The translations under genes and the position numbers were made by a program. Below, one piece after another: positions 25,603 to 34,935 of a DNA stretch of 64,000 nucleotides. Source of the stretch: Nostoc sp. TCL26-01 (GTDB taxonomy: Bacteria; Cyanobacteriota; Cyanobacteriia; Cyanobacteriales; Nostocaceae); the NCBI RefSeq assembly GCF_013393945.1, contig NZ_CP040297.1, positions 6,414,809 through 6,478,808 on the forward strand. The letters are read 5' to 3'. Position 1 is the first letter of the stretch. Each line of letters starts with the position of its first letter. A model generated the notes under the pieces. That model made no database searches. It saw nothing but the letters and a program-made list of their open reading frames with translations, and was not told the origin of the DNA.

Positions 25603-26113
25603 AATGCTTGGTGTTAAATATGGAGCAAAAGCTAACTATGTAAGCTATCTTTTATTTACCAAACTTCTGTTAAATCGACAAACTGACAAAATAAGTATTT
25701 GTTGTCCTCAAAAGTCATCATTTGCTTACATCAAAGCTTAATACTAAACGGTTTAGTTTAATTTCATTAAAGTACTTGTTAAATGTAAATAACAATACCA
25801 TATGTACAATTTGTAAATAAGTAGTATTTTTATGTATAAAATAAATAATTGTTTAGGATAAAGTCTGTTGCATATAGATTGCGATTAAGTATAAATTTAG
25901 TTTATTCTACCAACAGTACTTTAGCTTAATGCTGTTTGTTTAATAGAGGAGCAAACACTGAATCAGGGAAAATCATTGAATAATTACCCTAACTGCTTTG
26001 TTGTTTCCTTTTCTATTAACCGTACAGTATAAAATCTAAATTATCGATGATACCGTTTTGCATGAAGCCTTCTGTTTACTTGAATGTACACAAGACTATA
26101 AGGGCTTGCTGGC
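25603..26113. other. Long AT-rich upstream region with NtcA-type promoter
   Basis: Half a kilobase without a gene. It contains a small palindrome (ctaaacggtttag, 25745-25757), the NtcA-type promoter at 25785-25827 and about 280 bases of leader before ATG 26114. A short RNA could lie in the leader; I see no strong structure proving it. Confidence 0.55.
25785..25827 (+). promoter_or_regulatory. Canonical NtcA-activated promoter
   Basis: GTA-N8-TAC at 25785-25798 (GTAAATAACAATAC) is followed after 23 bases by TAGTAT at 25822-25827, which fits TAN3T. This spacing is the textbook class II NtcA promoter (N20-24). Transcription would begin near 25834 and run toward the gene at 26114 or a short RNA. 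Confidence 0.6.
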
Positions 26114-26437
26114 ATGAGACTATCTGATGTAGATCCACTCATACCGATTATTCATTTAAAAGAAGAACTCCTCAAGTTGCCAAAAGGCTACTCATTTTAC
26201 GAAGAAGAAGTCGTAGATTTTTTATCTAGACGAAGATGGCCTGAGTGCGATCGCCGTATTGATCGAACTACTTTTTGGCGTTGGAGAAATGATAACGAAA
26301 TTGAACATCAAAAAATATTCAGTCGATTGGATCTGCTGAAACTCTGTCAAATCTGTGACCATTATCGAGTAGATGGAACTCGTAATGAATATCTGGAAAT
26401 TATGAAAAAGAAAAAAGTGCCAGTACTCAATCGATGA
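26114..26437 (+). CDS. Conserved-looking unknown protein, 107 residues
   Basis: I do not recognise it. The protein is soluble and basic-aromatic in the middle: PKGYSFYEEEVVDFLSRRRW, then RRIDRTTFWRWRNDNEI, which could be a helix-turn-helix-like DNA or RNA contact. The C-terminal half is helical (SRLDLLKLCQICDHYRVDG) and ends lysine-rich. There is no signal peptide or membrane segment. A nitrogen-control-type promoter lies 290 bases upstream and a good terminator 190 bases downstream, so it seems to be its own transcription unit. Its position near ntcA and the promoter suggest a nitrogen-responsive role, by inference only. Confidence 0.6.
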   Translation: MRLSDVDPLIPIIHLKEELLKLPKGYSFYEEEVVDFLSRRRWPECDRRIDRTTFWRWRNDNEIEHQKIFSRLDLLKLCQICDHYRVDGTRNEYLEIMKKKKVPVLNR

Positions 26438-26630
26438 GAACAATCAACAGTCAAAATCAACGTTTTTCGGCTAGTTCTGTGTCAGGATTTTCCAGGCTAG
26501 CAAACTAGTGCAATCTGCTTGACTTTAGCAAACTTTTGTGGGCTTGGGAATACGAGCTGTAAAGCATGACAAACCTTTGACATTGTATCAGTCCGATTAA
26601 CTTAGGTTTCTTCGGAGAGTTTATATTTAT

Positions 26631-26664
26631 ACCTGCATCTTTTCAGATGTAGGTATTTATTTTT
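26631..26664 (+). terminator. Rho-independent-type terminator
   Basis: acctgcatct (26631-26640) pairs with agatgtaggt (26645-26654) through a 4-base loop with one G-T wobble, followed by a T-rich run (atttattttt). It fits the end of the 26114 transcript. Confidence 0.75.
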
Positions 26665-26698
26665 AATATAGCGGTTCTCGTTTGTATGCAATACGCTC

Positions 26699-26950
26699 TG
26701 ACCTCTCTCCTACAAGGAGAGAGGCTTTGAATCTTGCTCCCCTTCCCTTGTAGGGAAGCAGGGTGGTTTCATACAAACAGAGAAAAAACAAAACTTTGTT
26801 TCAAAGCCTCTCCCCCCGTGGGGGAGAGGTTTGGAGAGGGGTCAAAACTTCTGCTACAAAGCGACAAATCAAGATGTATGTATTTTTCTTTTTTCGTATG
26901 AAACCACCCTGCCCTTCCCTTGTAGGGAAGGGGTTGGGGGTTAGGTCTGT
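26699..26950. repeat. Compound dispersed repeat with 17-bp inverted arms
   Basis: Arms gcagggtggtttcatac (26758-26774) and its exact reverse complement (26896-26912) enclose 121 bases. Outside and inside are hairpin modules (AAAGCCTCTCC...GGAGAGG, CCCTTCCCTTGTAGGGAAGG) that also form a single block at about 44036-44130. No open frame is supported, so it looks like nested non-autonomous repeats. Confidence 0.7.
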
Positions 26951-27000
26951 ATTGGACTCGATTGAGAAGCGCTATATACTCATATCTTGCACCAAGCGAC

Positions 27001-27175
27001 TAGAAGTCGCGGCTACACAGGCAAAACCCGCCTGCGCGGGTTTCAAATGCTTGATGTTGCGTTAGTCCGCGTAGGCGGTGAGACCAGTCCTGTAGGCGGG
27101 TTTCCCGCCGTAGGGAACTGGCGGTAGCGAGCTTGCGAGCGTCAGGAACTTTGTTTGTATAGCCGCGATTTCTAA
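27001..27175. repeat. GC-rich dispersed repeat block
   Basis: The segment gtcgcggctacacaggcaaa followed by acccgcctgcgcgggtt recurs in reverse at 53281-53322. Further hairpins (ggcgggtttcccgcc, gcgagcttgcgagc) follow. The block is more GC-rich than its surroundings and codes for nothing I can support. Confidence 0.7.
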
Positions 27176-27368
27176 TTGCTGAGGCTAGGTGCAAGTTAGG
27201 AGTATAAAAATATTTAATATTCCTATATCTAAAGTTAGAAAAAGAGCCAAGTAAATATATTCCTAAAGTCTCAATTAAAACAATCTGAAAGTATGAAGTT
27301 TTTAAAAAATATCTTGTTGAGAATAATCTTAGTATGATTTACTCCTTGATAAATTTTGTGATACTTAT

Positions 27369-27566
27369 ATGTTCTCCCTGGGAGATTACGTGCTTAATCA
27401 ACAGTCTGGGCATTTAGGGAAAGTAGTTGGTTATGGAAACTACCTAATCAATAATGTACATACAGTGACGTTAAAAGTATTAGTAGCCGAAACAACGAAT
27501 TCGCACAAGCGCGAATTCGTTGTTGAAGATACAGTTTCCGCTTGGATTCGCTGGTCTGTAGCATAA
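27369..27566 (+). CDS. Small unknown protein (65 residues)
   Basis: A short soluble protein: MFSLGDYVLNQQSGHLGKVV, YLINNVHTVTLKVLV, then VEDTVSAWIRWSV. The pattern of a small beta barrel (SH3/KOW-like: GKVVGYG) is suggestive but not diagnostic. A perfect gaattcgc/gcgaattc palindrome lies inside the coding sequence near 27498-27519. A cyanobacterial hypothetical; no function can be given. Confidence 0.55.
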   Translation: MFSLGDYVLNQQSGHLGKVVGYGNYLINNVHTVTLKVLVAETTNSHKREFVVEDTVSAWIRWSVA

Positions 27567-27633
27567 GATTTCTAAGTTTTGCTGGGAGTGGTGAGTAGTG
27601 AATAGTTAAGTCGTTTTTCTACTTGCCACGCGA

Positions 27634-28413
27634 CTACTTTCCCGATAGCAATTGAGCAGAATTAAGATCCAAAAACAAATTTGCTTGTGGTTGTTGGCGG
27701 AGTATAGAAGCTGGGCAATTTATGCTGACTGTTGCTTGTAAGATTTCCTTGACTACCTGTGCTTTACGTTGTTCTGGTGCTAGACAAATTATTTTTTTAG
27801 CGGAACAAATCAAAGGTATAGTCACAGTAAAAGCATACTGAGGGACGCTATCGATATGAGGAAATTGACCAGTATTAACTTGTTGTTGGCGGTTAACTTG
27901 GTCAAGTTTGACTAGTTTAACGCTATGCGGATCGTGAAAATTGGCGACAGCAGGGTCATTAAAAGCCAAGTGTCCATTTTCACCAACTCCTAAGCAACAT
28001 AAATCTATTGGTTGTGCTTGCAAAAGTTTGGTGTAGCGATCGCACTCTGCTAACGGTTCTAATGTATCACCTTCAATGTAGTGAAATTTCTGAGGCATTA
28101 CTCGCTTTTCTACACGTTCTCGCAAATAGCGGCGAAAGCTAGCTGGATGATCAGCTGTAATTCCCAAATATTCATCTAAATGAAATAACGTAATTTTTGA
28201 CCAATCTACATCACCCAAAGCAATCAACGCATCCAGAAATTTGAGTTGGGAATTTCCTGTTGCTAATAAGATGGCTGCTGTGTCTTGTTGTTGTAGCACA
28301 GACTGTAAATACTTGCCCACTATCACTGCAACATCTAAAGCCATTTCAGCCTCAGATTTGTATATTTGTACCGACAGATGATCAACATGAAAAAATTTTG
28401 TGGCAACTACCAT
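27634..28413 (-). CDS. nagB: Glucosamine-6-phosphate deaminase-like protein
   Basis: Converts glucosamine-6-phosphate to fructose-6-phosphate and ammonia. A 259-residue protein starting at MVVATKFFHVDHLSVQ (ATG 28413); the open frame runs 27 codons further up without support. Motifs are AILLATGNSQLKFLDAL, ITLFHLDEYLGI (catalytic Asp), LCCLGVGENGHLAFNDP (GxGxDGHIAFNEP with Glu for Asp), and the C-terminal INCPASILRQQPQANLFLD. The Glu change is conservative. It is divergent from a HAD phosphatase. Confidence 0.88.
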   Translation of the reverse strand: MVVATKFFHVDHLSVQIYKSEAEMALDVAVIVGKYLQSVLQQQDTAAILLATGNSQLKFLDALIALGDVDWSKITLFHLDEYLGITADHPASFRRYLRERVEKRVMPQKFHYIEGDTLEPLAECDRYTKLLQAQPIDLCCLGVGENGHLAFNDPAVANFHDPHSVKLVKLDQVNRQQQVNTGQFPHIDSVPQYAFTVTIPLICSAKKIICLAPEQRKAQVVKEILQATVSINCPASILRQQPQANLFLDLNSAQLLSGK

Positions 28414-28629
28414 TGGCTTCAACAGAATATTGTTAGTAATGTGGCGATAATTTAAGAAAAGGTAAAGAGTTTTACTACACTCAGCACTCTTCACTCTCCG
28501 ACTTTCACGTCAGCACTCTTCAGATGATATTTGATTCCCTTTTCTAAGTTAGCAGCTATGACTAAAGACCGAAAACAATGTAGACTATGTAAATAAAGTT
28601 AACAATTATTTACATTTTAGCTAAACATC

Positions 28630-29304
28630 ATGCTTGCTGCGATTCTTTTTGATTTAGACGGTACTATCGTCAACTCTGACCCCATACATTATCAAGCTTG
28701 GCAACAAATGCTATGGAAACATGGCATAGAAATGGATGAAACATTTTACAAGTCACGAATTAGTGGTCGATTAAACCCAGAAATTACTAGTGATATTTTG
28801 CCTCAATTGTCAACAGTAGAAGGGTTGAAATTTGCAGAAGAAAAAGAAGCACTTTTCCGCCAACTAGCTAGTAACCTGTCTCCAATAGCAGGATTTACAG
28901 AATTAATAGAATGGACACAAACACATCAATTAAACCGTGCATTAGTCACAAATGCTCCGCCATTGAATGCCGAATTTATGCTGGAAGTTTTGGGAATTAC
29001 AGAAACTTTTCAGCAAATTGTCTTAGCAGATGATTGCATAGCGGGTAAACCTGATCCTGCACCTTATCAAGTTGCTTTACAAAAATTAGGGATTAAACCT
29101 GAAGAAGCGATCGCCTTAGAAGATTCTCCTTCCGGAATTCGTGCCGCAGTGGGTGCTGGTATCCGGACTATTGGTATTGCCTCCACTCACGATCCTAAAG
29201 CTTTGCAAGCAGTTGGTGCATTTCTAGTAATTCCCGATTTTACCGATTTGCAATTATGGACATTGCTCAATTCGCTCATAGAAGCAGATTTGAGTTTAGT
29301 GTAA
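28630..29304 (+). CDS. HAD family phosphatase / beta-phosphoglucomutase-like
   Basis: A 224-residue HAD subfamily IA protein. Motif I is FDLDGTIVNSDPIHYQAW (nucleophile and acid Asp), motif II is ALVTNAPPLN, motif III K in AGKPDPAPYQVAL, and motif IV ALEDSPSGIRAAVGAG. The cap region is helical as in phosphoglucomutases and phosphoglycolate phosphatases. It could dephosphorylate or isomerise a sugar phosphate. It converges on the giant histidine kinase gene across a strong hairpin. Confidence 0.9.
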   Translation: MLAAILFDLDGTIVNSDPIHYQAWQQMLWKHGIEMDETFYKSRISGRLNPEITSDILPQLSTVEGLKFAEEKEALFRQLASNLSPIAGFTELIEWTQTHQLNRALVTNAPPLNAEFMLEVLGITETFQQIVLADDCIAGKPDPAPYQVALQKLGIKPEEAIALEDSPSGIRAAVGAGIRTIGIASTHDPKALQAVGAFLVIPDFTDLQLWTLLNSLIEADLSLV

Positions 29305-29309
29305 TTCAT

Positions 29310-29340
29310 AATTCGTAATGAACCACGCTCATTACGAATT
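29310..29340. terminator. Bidirectional terminator hairpin
   Basis: aattcgtaatga (29310-29321) and tcattacgaatt (29329-29340) form a perfect 12-bp stem with a 7-base loop. It lies between two convergent genes and includes the kinase stop codon. Confidence 0.75.
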
Positions 29341-32300
29341 ACCTTTTGCTCTACTCACTATTGCCATAATTTTTTCAAACTGAAAATTATGAGCTAAATC
29401 TAAAAAATACGCCTTTAAAGTAGTATTTTCAGGTATTATTTCTTCAATCAAAGGTAAAACTAAGTCATCGCTACATTGGGCAGCAGCATTATATACTTTT
29501 ATCAGCCATTCTTTAGGCATTTGAGATAGTAAAGGTAGTACATCATCAGAAACAAAAAACTTTTCCTCACTTTTTGTTTGTTGATAACTTCCCTCTTGAT
29601 AAAGATATTGTACACCCAGGTATTTACTCAGCTTTTCTAAGATTTGTTCTTTGGCAAAAGGCTTATAAATCAAATCATCACAACCAGCCAAAAGAATATC
29701 TTGGCGTTGTTCAGCAAAAGCATGAGCAGTAACAGCAATAATAAAAGTGTGAACAGAAGGGAAAATAGGGGTATCAGCAACTGTGTGGAGGTGAGAATCA
29801 ACCTCCAAAGAGCGAATCAAACGAGTAGCAGCATAACCATCCATCACAGGCATACGCATATCCATAAAAATCAACTGAGGATGCCAGTGTTGCCAGAGAG
29901 CAACAGCCTCATCACCATTGGTAGCTTCGAGAACAAAAAAGCCAACAGAAGAAAGCAGTTTCACCAGCAACAAGCGACTATCAGCAACATCATCAACAAC
30001 CAAGATGCGGTATTGAGCTTGATGAGGAGCTAAACCAATCACAGCCAAAGGATGAGAAGCAACAGAAACATCAGCAGCAGCAACTAAACCCACAGGAAGA
30101 GAAAAGCGAAAAGTACTACCAACGCCGACAGTACTAGAAACAGAAATCACACCCCCCATCAATTCAACATATTTACGACTAATAGCTAAACCCAGCCCAG
30201 TACCCTGTTGAGATTTACGTCCACTTTCAGTTTGGGCAAAAGCGTCAAACAAAAAATCAAGTTCTGCAGGAAAAATGCCAATCCCGGTGTCTTGGATCTC
30301 GAAGAGGAGGGAGGAGGGGGAAGGGGGAGAGAGGGGGAGGGGGAGATGGGGAGAGGGGGGGAAAGAATCTATATAAGTATTCTCCCCTTGTCCCCTTGTC
30401 ACGCCAGTCACCTCAACGGGGGAAACCCCCGCACGGTGCTGGCTCCCCTTGTCCCCTTGTCCCCTCGTCTCCTTGTCCCCTTGTCCCCTTTTCTCCAGGC
30501 TGACTCTCAATGTGACTGTGCCTGTTTCCGTAAATTTGATAGCGTTACCGATGATGTTGAGTAGGACTTGGCGTAGTTTGTTTTCGTCTGTTTGGATGTG
30601 TTGGGGTAGGTTGGCGGCGTAGATAAATTGCAGTTGTAATCCTTTGGCTGTGGCTCGATTGAGTAACATTTCTTCCAGGTTATCCAACAGACTCATTAAA
30701 TCAAAGTTGTTGATATTGAGTGTGGTTTTGCCTGCTTCGATTTTTGACATTTCTAGGATGTCATTGATCAGGTTGAGCAGGTGTTCCCCTGCTCGGTTGA
30801 TGATGCTCAGGTTCTGTTGATTTTCGGCTGAGAGTGTTTTGTCTTGGCTCATGATTTGCGTGAACCCTAGTATGGCGTTGAGTGGTGTTCGCAATTCGTG
30901 GCTCATGTTGGCTAGGAATTCGCTTTTGGCGCTGTTTGCTGCATCTGCGGCAATGACGGCTGCTTGTAGTGCTTGTGACTGTCGTTGTGTTTGTTCTAGC
31001 AATTGTGCTTGTTGTAAGGCTACACCAAGTTGGTTGCCAATCTGCACGACAATATTGATTTCGCCAGTTTTCCACTGACGGGGGCTAGAGTTTTGGTAAC
31101 TTGCCAATAATCCCCAAAGTTGATCACCACAGAGAATCGGAACAATGATGTATGCTTTGGCTTGTAGGCGCTCCAAGAATTTAAGGTAACAAGAATCAAA
31201 CCCGGCTTGGTAGATGTCAGGGACACATAGGAAACTTGTACCTTCAGGAGATTGTGGATAATTTTTTTGTAATTGTTTGCCTGCGTGGTGAAACATTTTG
31301 AGACTACAGCGATCGCTTTTTAATGTACCCTGTGTTAAATGTGGGTCATTTTGATATTCTTCTATGAGGGAAATCCAACCTGTCTCTACAGATTCGGCCA
31401 CAAATTCGCCACTCCATTGAGGGTGGAAACGATAGACGACAACACGATCGCAATTGAGTACTTGACGTAATTCTTCTGTCGTCGCTGTAAATATTTTTGC
31501 CAAATCTAGAGTTTGGCGCATACGTTGAATTACTTGAGCGATCGCTCTTTCTCGTTCGGCACTTTCTTTGAGGGCTTCTTGGGCGCGTTTACGGGCGCTA
31601 ATTTCTACCATCACTTTACCCACACCAGAGGGACGATTCCTTTCCCCAGGAATGGGAAAATAAGAAACTAAAAAGTGACGTAAACTATCCGGCTCCTCAG
31701 ATGCCGGGATACTGAGTTCTAGATTGAGAATTGGTTGATTAGTTATAAGTACTTGTTGGCAGAATGGTAAAACCAAAGGAGCGATTTGGGGGGCTATTTC
31801 CTGGAGTGTCTTGCCGATATGCTCTGTAATCGGGTGACCATGAATATCTGCTATTAACTCATTGATTTGCACAAATCGCAGTTGATTATCTAAAATAGTC
31901 ATGCCTACAGGCGCACCACTAAAAAAAGCCTTGAGACGAGCTTCCCGCAGTTCCAGTTCTTTTTCAAGAATTTTGCGTTCTGTGATATCTTTGTGAGTGC
32001 CTGTCATCCGTAAAGGTACGCCCTGTTCATTGCGTTCGACAATCTGACCACGAGACTGAATCCATTTCCATTCACCAGAAGCACAACGCATCCTAAATTC
32101 CATCTCATAAACAGGGGTAATTCCTTGCAAATGATCTGTAATAGCTGACTTGACAGCTAAAAGGTCTTGGGGATGTAGAAGTTCTTGATTGGCTAGTTGA
32201 TTTTCCGCAATTTCATTTTCTCCGTAGCCCAGCATTTTTTTCCATTGCCAGTCCCGATATATTTTACCTGTGCAGAGATTCCAATCCCACAAGCCTAGAT

Positions 32301-34365
32301 CGCTGGCTTCTAAGGCTAGTTGTAAACGTTCTTCACTGTTTCTGTGGGCAGCTTCTATAAGTTTGCGTTGAATTAATCCGCCTAATTGGGTCGCTACAGC
32401 CCCCAAAAGCATCAGTAAACGCCTATCTAGTGGAACTGGAGTGCGTTTAAAAAAACCTAACACAGCTAATACTTCTCGCTCTGCCAAAATAGGAACACCA
32501 AAACCTGCTTTTAAACCTACCTTGGCTGCTTGTCGCGATCGCAAAAAGTATGGCTGTTTAACTAAAGATACATCTTCTAGCCATTCTGGTTGTTTGCTTT
32601 GCCAAACTCTTCCTGGCAGCCCTATACCTGAAACAAATGTAATATTCTGACTCTTAGTGCAGAATTCCTCCAAACTGCTTTCGTCACAGTAACAAACTAA
32701 ACTATGTTCTAAAATATTCCCTTGTTCATTGGGTAGCCATGCTTCAGCAAAATCCCAACCAATAGTTTGGCAAATCAACCGCAAGACTAAAGTTAAAGCA
32801 CTTTTGACATCAACTGCACGGGCGATCGCTTGCGTTGTTAATAGCAATAAACGGCTTTCTGTTTCTGCTTGCTTGCGTTCTGTGATATCTTTAGCTGTAC
32901 CTAAAACGTATTTTTGTCCATCGATTTCGATCATTTCCGCACTAAATAGTGCTGTTTTAATTTCTCCACCACAAGTCCGAAAATCAACTTCGTGGTTACG
33001 AATTACTTTTGCTTGTCGAAGAATTTGGCCAATAAACACACATTCTTCAGGATTAACCCAAATATTTAATTCTCTATCGGTGTTACCAATCACTTGCGAA
33101 CGAGAATATCCAAATAGGCGGCAAAAACTATCGTTAACTTCGATATAACGTGTTTCTGGGAACGTACATAAGACGATGGGGTCAGGCGATGCGCGAAAAG
33201 CTGATGCTAACTTTTGTTCTGAAATCCGAAATGCTGCTTGTGCTAATCGGCGTTCTCGTGCTTCTAATGCCAAGGATGCTAAATTGCTCAGAGAACGAGC
33301 AAAATTTTGATCTTCCGGTGTCCAATAATGGGCTAATCCCACCGCTTCCAAACATAAAACGCCAACAGTTTTACCTCCTAGACGAATAGGAGTATCTAAC
33401 ATGGATTTAATATTAAATTCTGCTAGATAAGTTTGGGAAAATTCTTGAGTCCTGGGGTCTGTGTGGGCATCTTCTGCGGCGATCGCTTCATCTTGATGCA
33501 AAGCTTGAAAATAGTCTGGATATTCTGCTACTGATAAGACTAATCCTTCACTGTGCTGATTGCGACTATCTTCAAACAAATCAATACACTGAATTTTTGT
33601 ACCTGTTTCGTCATATAACCAAACACTCGCTCTTTCTACACCCAGATTCTTTGCACCAGCTACTGTAATTTCTATAAAAGCTGCTTTCAAATTATCTTGA
33701 TATAACAATTGATTTTTTGCTAGTTTAGTTAAAACTAAATTATGATTACAAAGCTTAATAGTGCTAGATTGAGAATCTTTTTTTGTCTGTTTTTTGGATT
33801 TAATACTTTTATATCGGCTGGATGTATATGTCAGTAAAGTATCTGTATTATTTCCAATTATGAGATTTTTGATATCCGCATTAAACCCTACTGTTTGATG
33901 ATTGGTAACTAACTCTTTATCCTGATTTTCTTTATCTGTAATTATGGCTAATTGATAATTGTTTTTCCCAAGGTTTTTATAGAGATTTTGTGTTGCTAAA
34001 TAATTCTGAATCCTTAACAAACATTCTTCTTTTTGTAATGGTTTGGTAATAAAATCAGCAACACCTAATTGGAAATATTTCCACTGCGTAGCTAGTTGTT
34101 CTCTGAAAATTAGTAAAATTATAGATATATCTTGAGTTTGGGCATTGGCTTTTAAATTTTGGCAAATTTCTTGTCCCTGACTTGGAGAAATAGCACCGTC
34201 TAGTAAAATCAAATCAGGTCTACTTTTGTAGATAGTATTGATTACTGCTTTATCAGCAGCAACCCTTTGTAAAAAATATTTTGTCCCCTGGAAAAATTCT
34301 ATTAAAAAATTATTATTTTCTAAATGGTTATCAATTAATAAAATATTTGTTTGGGGGGAATTCAT
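29332..34365 (-). CDS. Hybrid sensor histidine kinase, REC-GAF-PAS-GAF-PAS-PAS-GAF-HisKA-HATPase-REC
   Basis: A 1677-residue soluble signalling kinase starting at MNSPQTNILLIDNH (a longer start 4 codons up is possible). Domains by residue: receiver 5-125 (DLILLDGAIS); GAF 225-370; PAS 380-500; GAF 505-670; PAS 680-800; PAS 810-930; phytochrome-like GAF 950-1120; HisKA 1140-1215 with His1156 in SHELRTPLNAILGF; HATPase with N box NIIGNAIKFTE and GTGLGLAIS; receiver 1445-1575 (FMDMRMPVMDG); a helical, Hpt-like-sized end. The third GAF has Cys in DSCYLKFLERL at the bilin-attachment position, but Tyr replaces the usual His. About 63 residues of repeat-derived sequence interrupt the ATPase domain (30305-30497). 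No membrane segments are seen. Confidence 0.93.
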   Translation of the reverse strand: MNSPQTNILLIDNHLENNNFLIEFFQGTKYFLQRVAADKAVINTIYKSRPDLILLDGAISPSQGQEICQNLKANAQTQDISIILLIFREQLATQWKYFQLGVADFITKPLQKEECLLRIQNYLATQNLYKNLGKNNYQLAIITDKENQDKELVTNHQTVGFNADIKNLIIGNNTDTLLTYTSSRYKSIKSKKQTKKDSQSSTIKLCNHNLVLTKLAKNQLLYQDNLKAAFIEITVAGAKNLGVERASVWLYDETGTKIQCIDLFEDSRNQHSEGLVLSVAEYPDYFQALHQDEAIAAEDAHTDPRTQEFSQTYLAEFNIKSMLDTPIRLGGKTVGVLCLEAVGLAHYWTPEDQNFARSLSNLASLALEARERRLAQAAFRISEQKLASAFRASPDPIVLCTFPETRYIEVNDSFCRLFGYSRSQVIGNTDRELNIWVNPEECVFIGQILRQAKVIRNHEVDFRTCGGEIKTALFSAEMIEIDGQKYVLGTAKDITERKQAETESRLLLLTTQAIARAVDVKSALTLVLRLICQTIGWDFAEAWLPNEQGNILEHSLVCYCDESSLEEFCTKSQNITFVSGIGLPGRVWQSKQPEWLEDVSLVKQPYFLRSRQAAKVGLKAGFGVPILAEREVLAVLGFFKRTPVPLDRRLLMLLGAVATQLGGLIQRKLIEAAHRNSEERLQLALEASDLGLWDWNLCTGKIYRDWQWKKMLGYGENEIAENQLANQELLHPQDLLAVKSAITDHLQGITPVYEMEFRMRCASGEWKWIQSRGQIVERNEQGVPLRMTGTHKDITERKILEKELELREARLKAFFSGAPVGMTILDNQLRFVQINELIADIHGHPITEHIGKTLQEIAPQIAPLVLPFCQQVLITNQPILNLELSIPASEEPDSLRHFLVSYFPIPGERNRPSGVGKVMVEISARKRAQEALKESAERERAIAQVIQRMRQTLDLAKIFTATTEELRQVLNCDRVVVYRFHPQWSGEFVAESVETGWISLIEEYQNDPHLTQGTLKSDRCSLKMFHHAGKQLQKNYPQSPEGTSFLCVPDIYQAGFDSCYLKFLERLQAKAYIIVPILCGDQLWGLLASYQNSSPRQWKTGEINIVVQIGNQLGVALQQAQLLEQTQRQSQALQAAVIAADAANSAKSEFLANMSHELRTPLNAILGFTQIMSQDKTLSAENQQNLSIINRAGEHLLNLINDILEMSKIEAGKTTLNINNFDLMSLLDNLEEMLLNRATAKGLQLQFIYAANLPQHIQTDENKLRQVLLNIIGNAIKFTETGTVTLRVSLEKRGQGDKETRGQGDKGSQHRAGVSPVEVTGVTRGQGENTYIDSFPPSPHLPLPLSPPSPSSLLFEIQDTGIGIFPAELDFLFDAFAQTESGRKSQQGTGLGLAISRKYVELMGGVISVSSTVGVGSTFRFSLPVGLVAAADVSVASHPLAVIGLAPHQAQYRILVVDDVADSRLLLVKLLSSVGFFVLEATNGDEAVALWQHWHPQLIFMDMRMPVMDGYAATRLIRSLEVDSHLHTVADTPIFPSVHTFIIAVTAHAFAEQRQDILLAGCDDLIYKPFAKEQILEKLSKYLGVQYLYQEGSYQQTKSEEKFFVSDDVLPLLSQMPKEWLIKVYNAAAQCSDDLVLPLIEEIIPENTTLKAYFLDLAHNFQFEKIMAIVSRAKGNS
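30305..30497 (-). repeat. Repeat DNA inserted in frame within the HATPase domain
   Basis: The plus strand holds CCCCTTGT-type STRR units (about 30385-30490) and a purine-rich stretch (30303-30362). Translated, it gives KRGQGDKETRGQGDKGSQ, then PPSPHLPLPLSPPSPSS, sitting between VTLRVSL and LLFEIQDTGIGI, which are normally joined by a short turn. Confidence 0.85.
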
Positions 34366-34377
34366 AAAACACACCAA

Positions 34378-34935
34378 TTTACTATTAAAAAATCAAAAAA
34401 ACAAATAGCTTGATAAAAATCTGTTATTACCTAAGTAAAATTGGTAAATCTAACTTAATTGAGAAAAAACTATGTCAACTTAACTTAGCTAGTAATATTT
34501 TGACAATCAAAAATTATTTTGGCAATTGCTGACAACAAGAATGAACATCTACTGCTAACCGTCGAGATAGTACAAAAATACTATATATTACCAAGAACAC
34601 TGAATTTGATGAGTGGTGAGCAAAGATTTTAGTGTTGATTGTCCTAGTAAACCCAGACTAGCATTAAATTTAGAGTAAATTTTAGCGATCGCCAAGCCGG
34701 AGCAAGATCAAAAATAGCGCAAGAACAACTCATTCTCTAGGTTGTTAAATTAGATGCTATTTCGTCACATCAATAGCAGCGTAGCAACTAGTCTTGAGCA
34801 AAGATAAATTTACTAAGCCCCGTTGGGGCGGGTGTAGGGGTGTGAACAGTGAATGTTTATTAACTGGTAACTGATAACTGATAACTGTTTACTGTTTACA
34901 CCCTTAAACCCTTACACTCCTAGTGAAGGAAAATT
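34378..34935. other. Intergenic region before the radical-SAM gene
   Basis: It separates two divergent genes. AT-rich promoter-like DNA occupies most of it. A CTGATAACTG/GAACAGTGAATG-type STRR array lies at 34844-34905. No gene, hairpin or binding site could be supported. Confidence 0.5.

Noticed and set aside
26763..27065. 100-codon open frame
   Set aside because: Composed of dispersed repeat DNA with no recognisable protein features.
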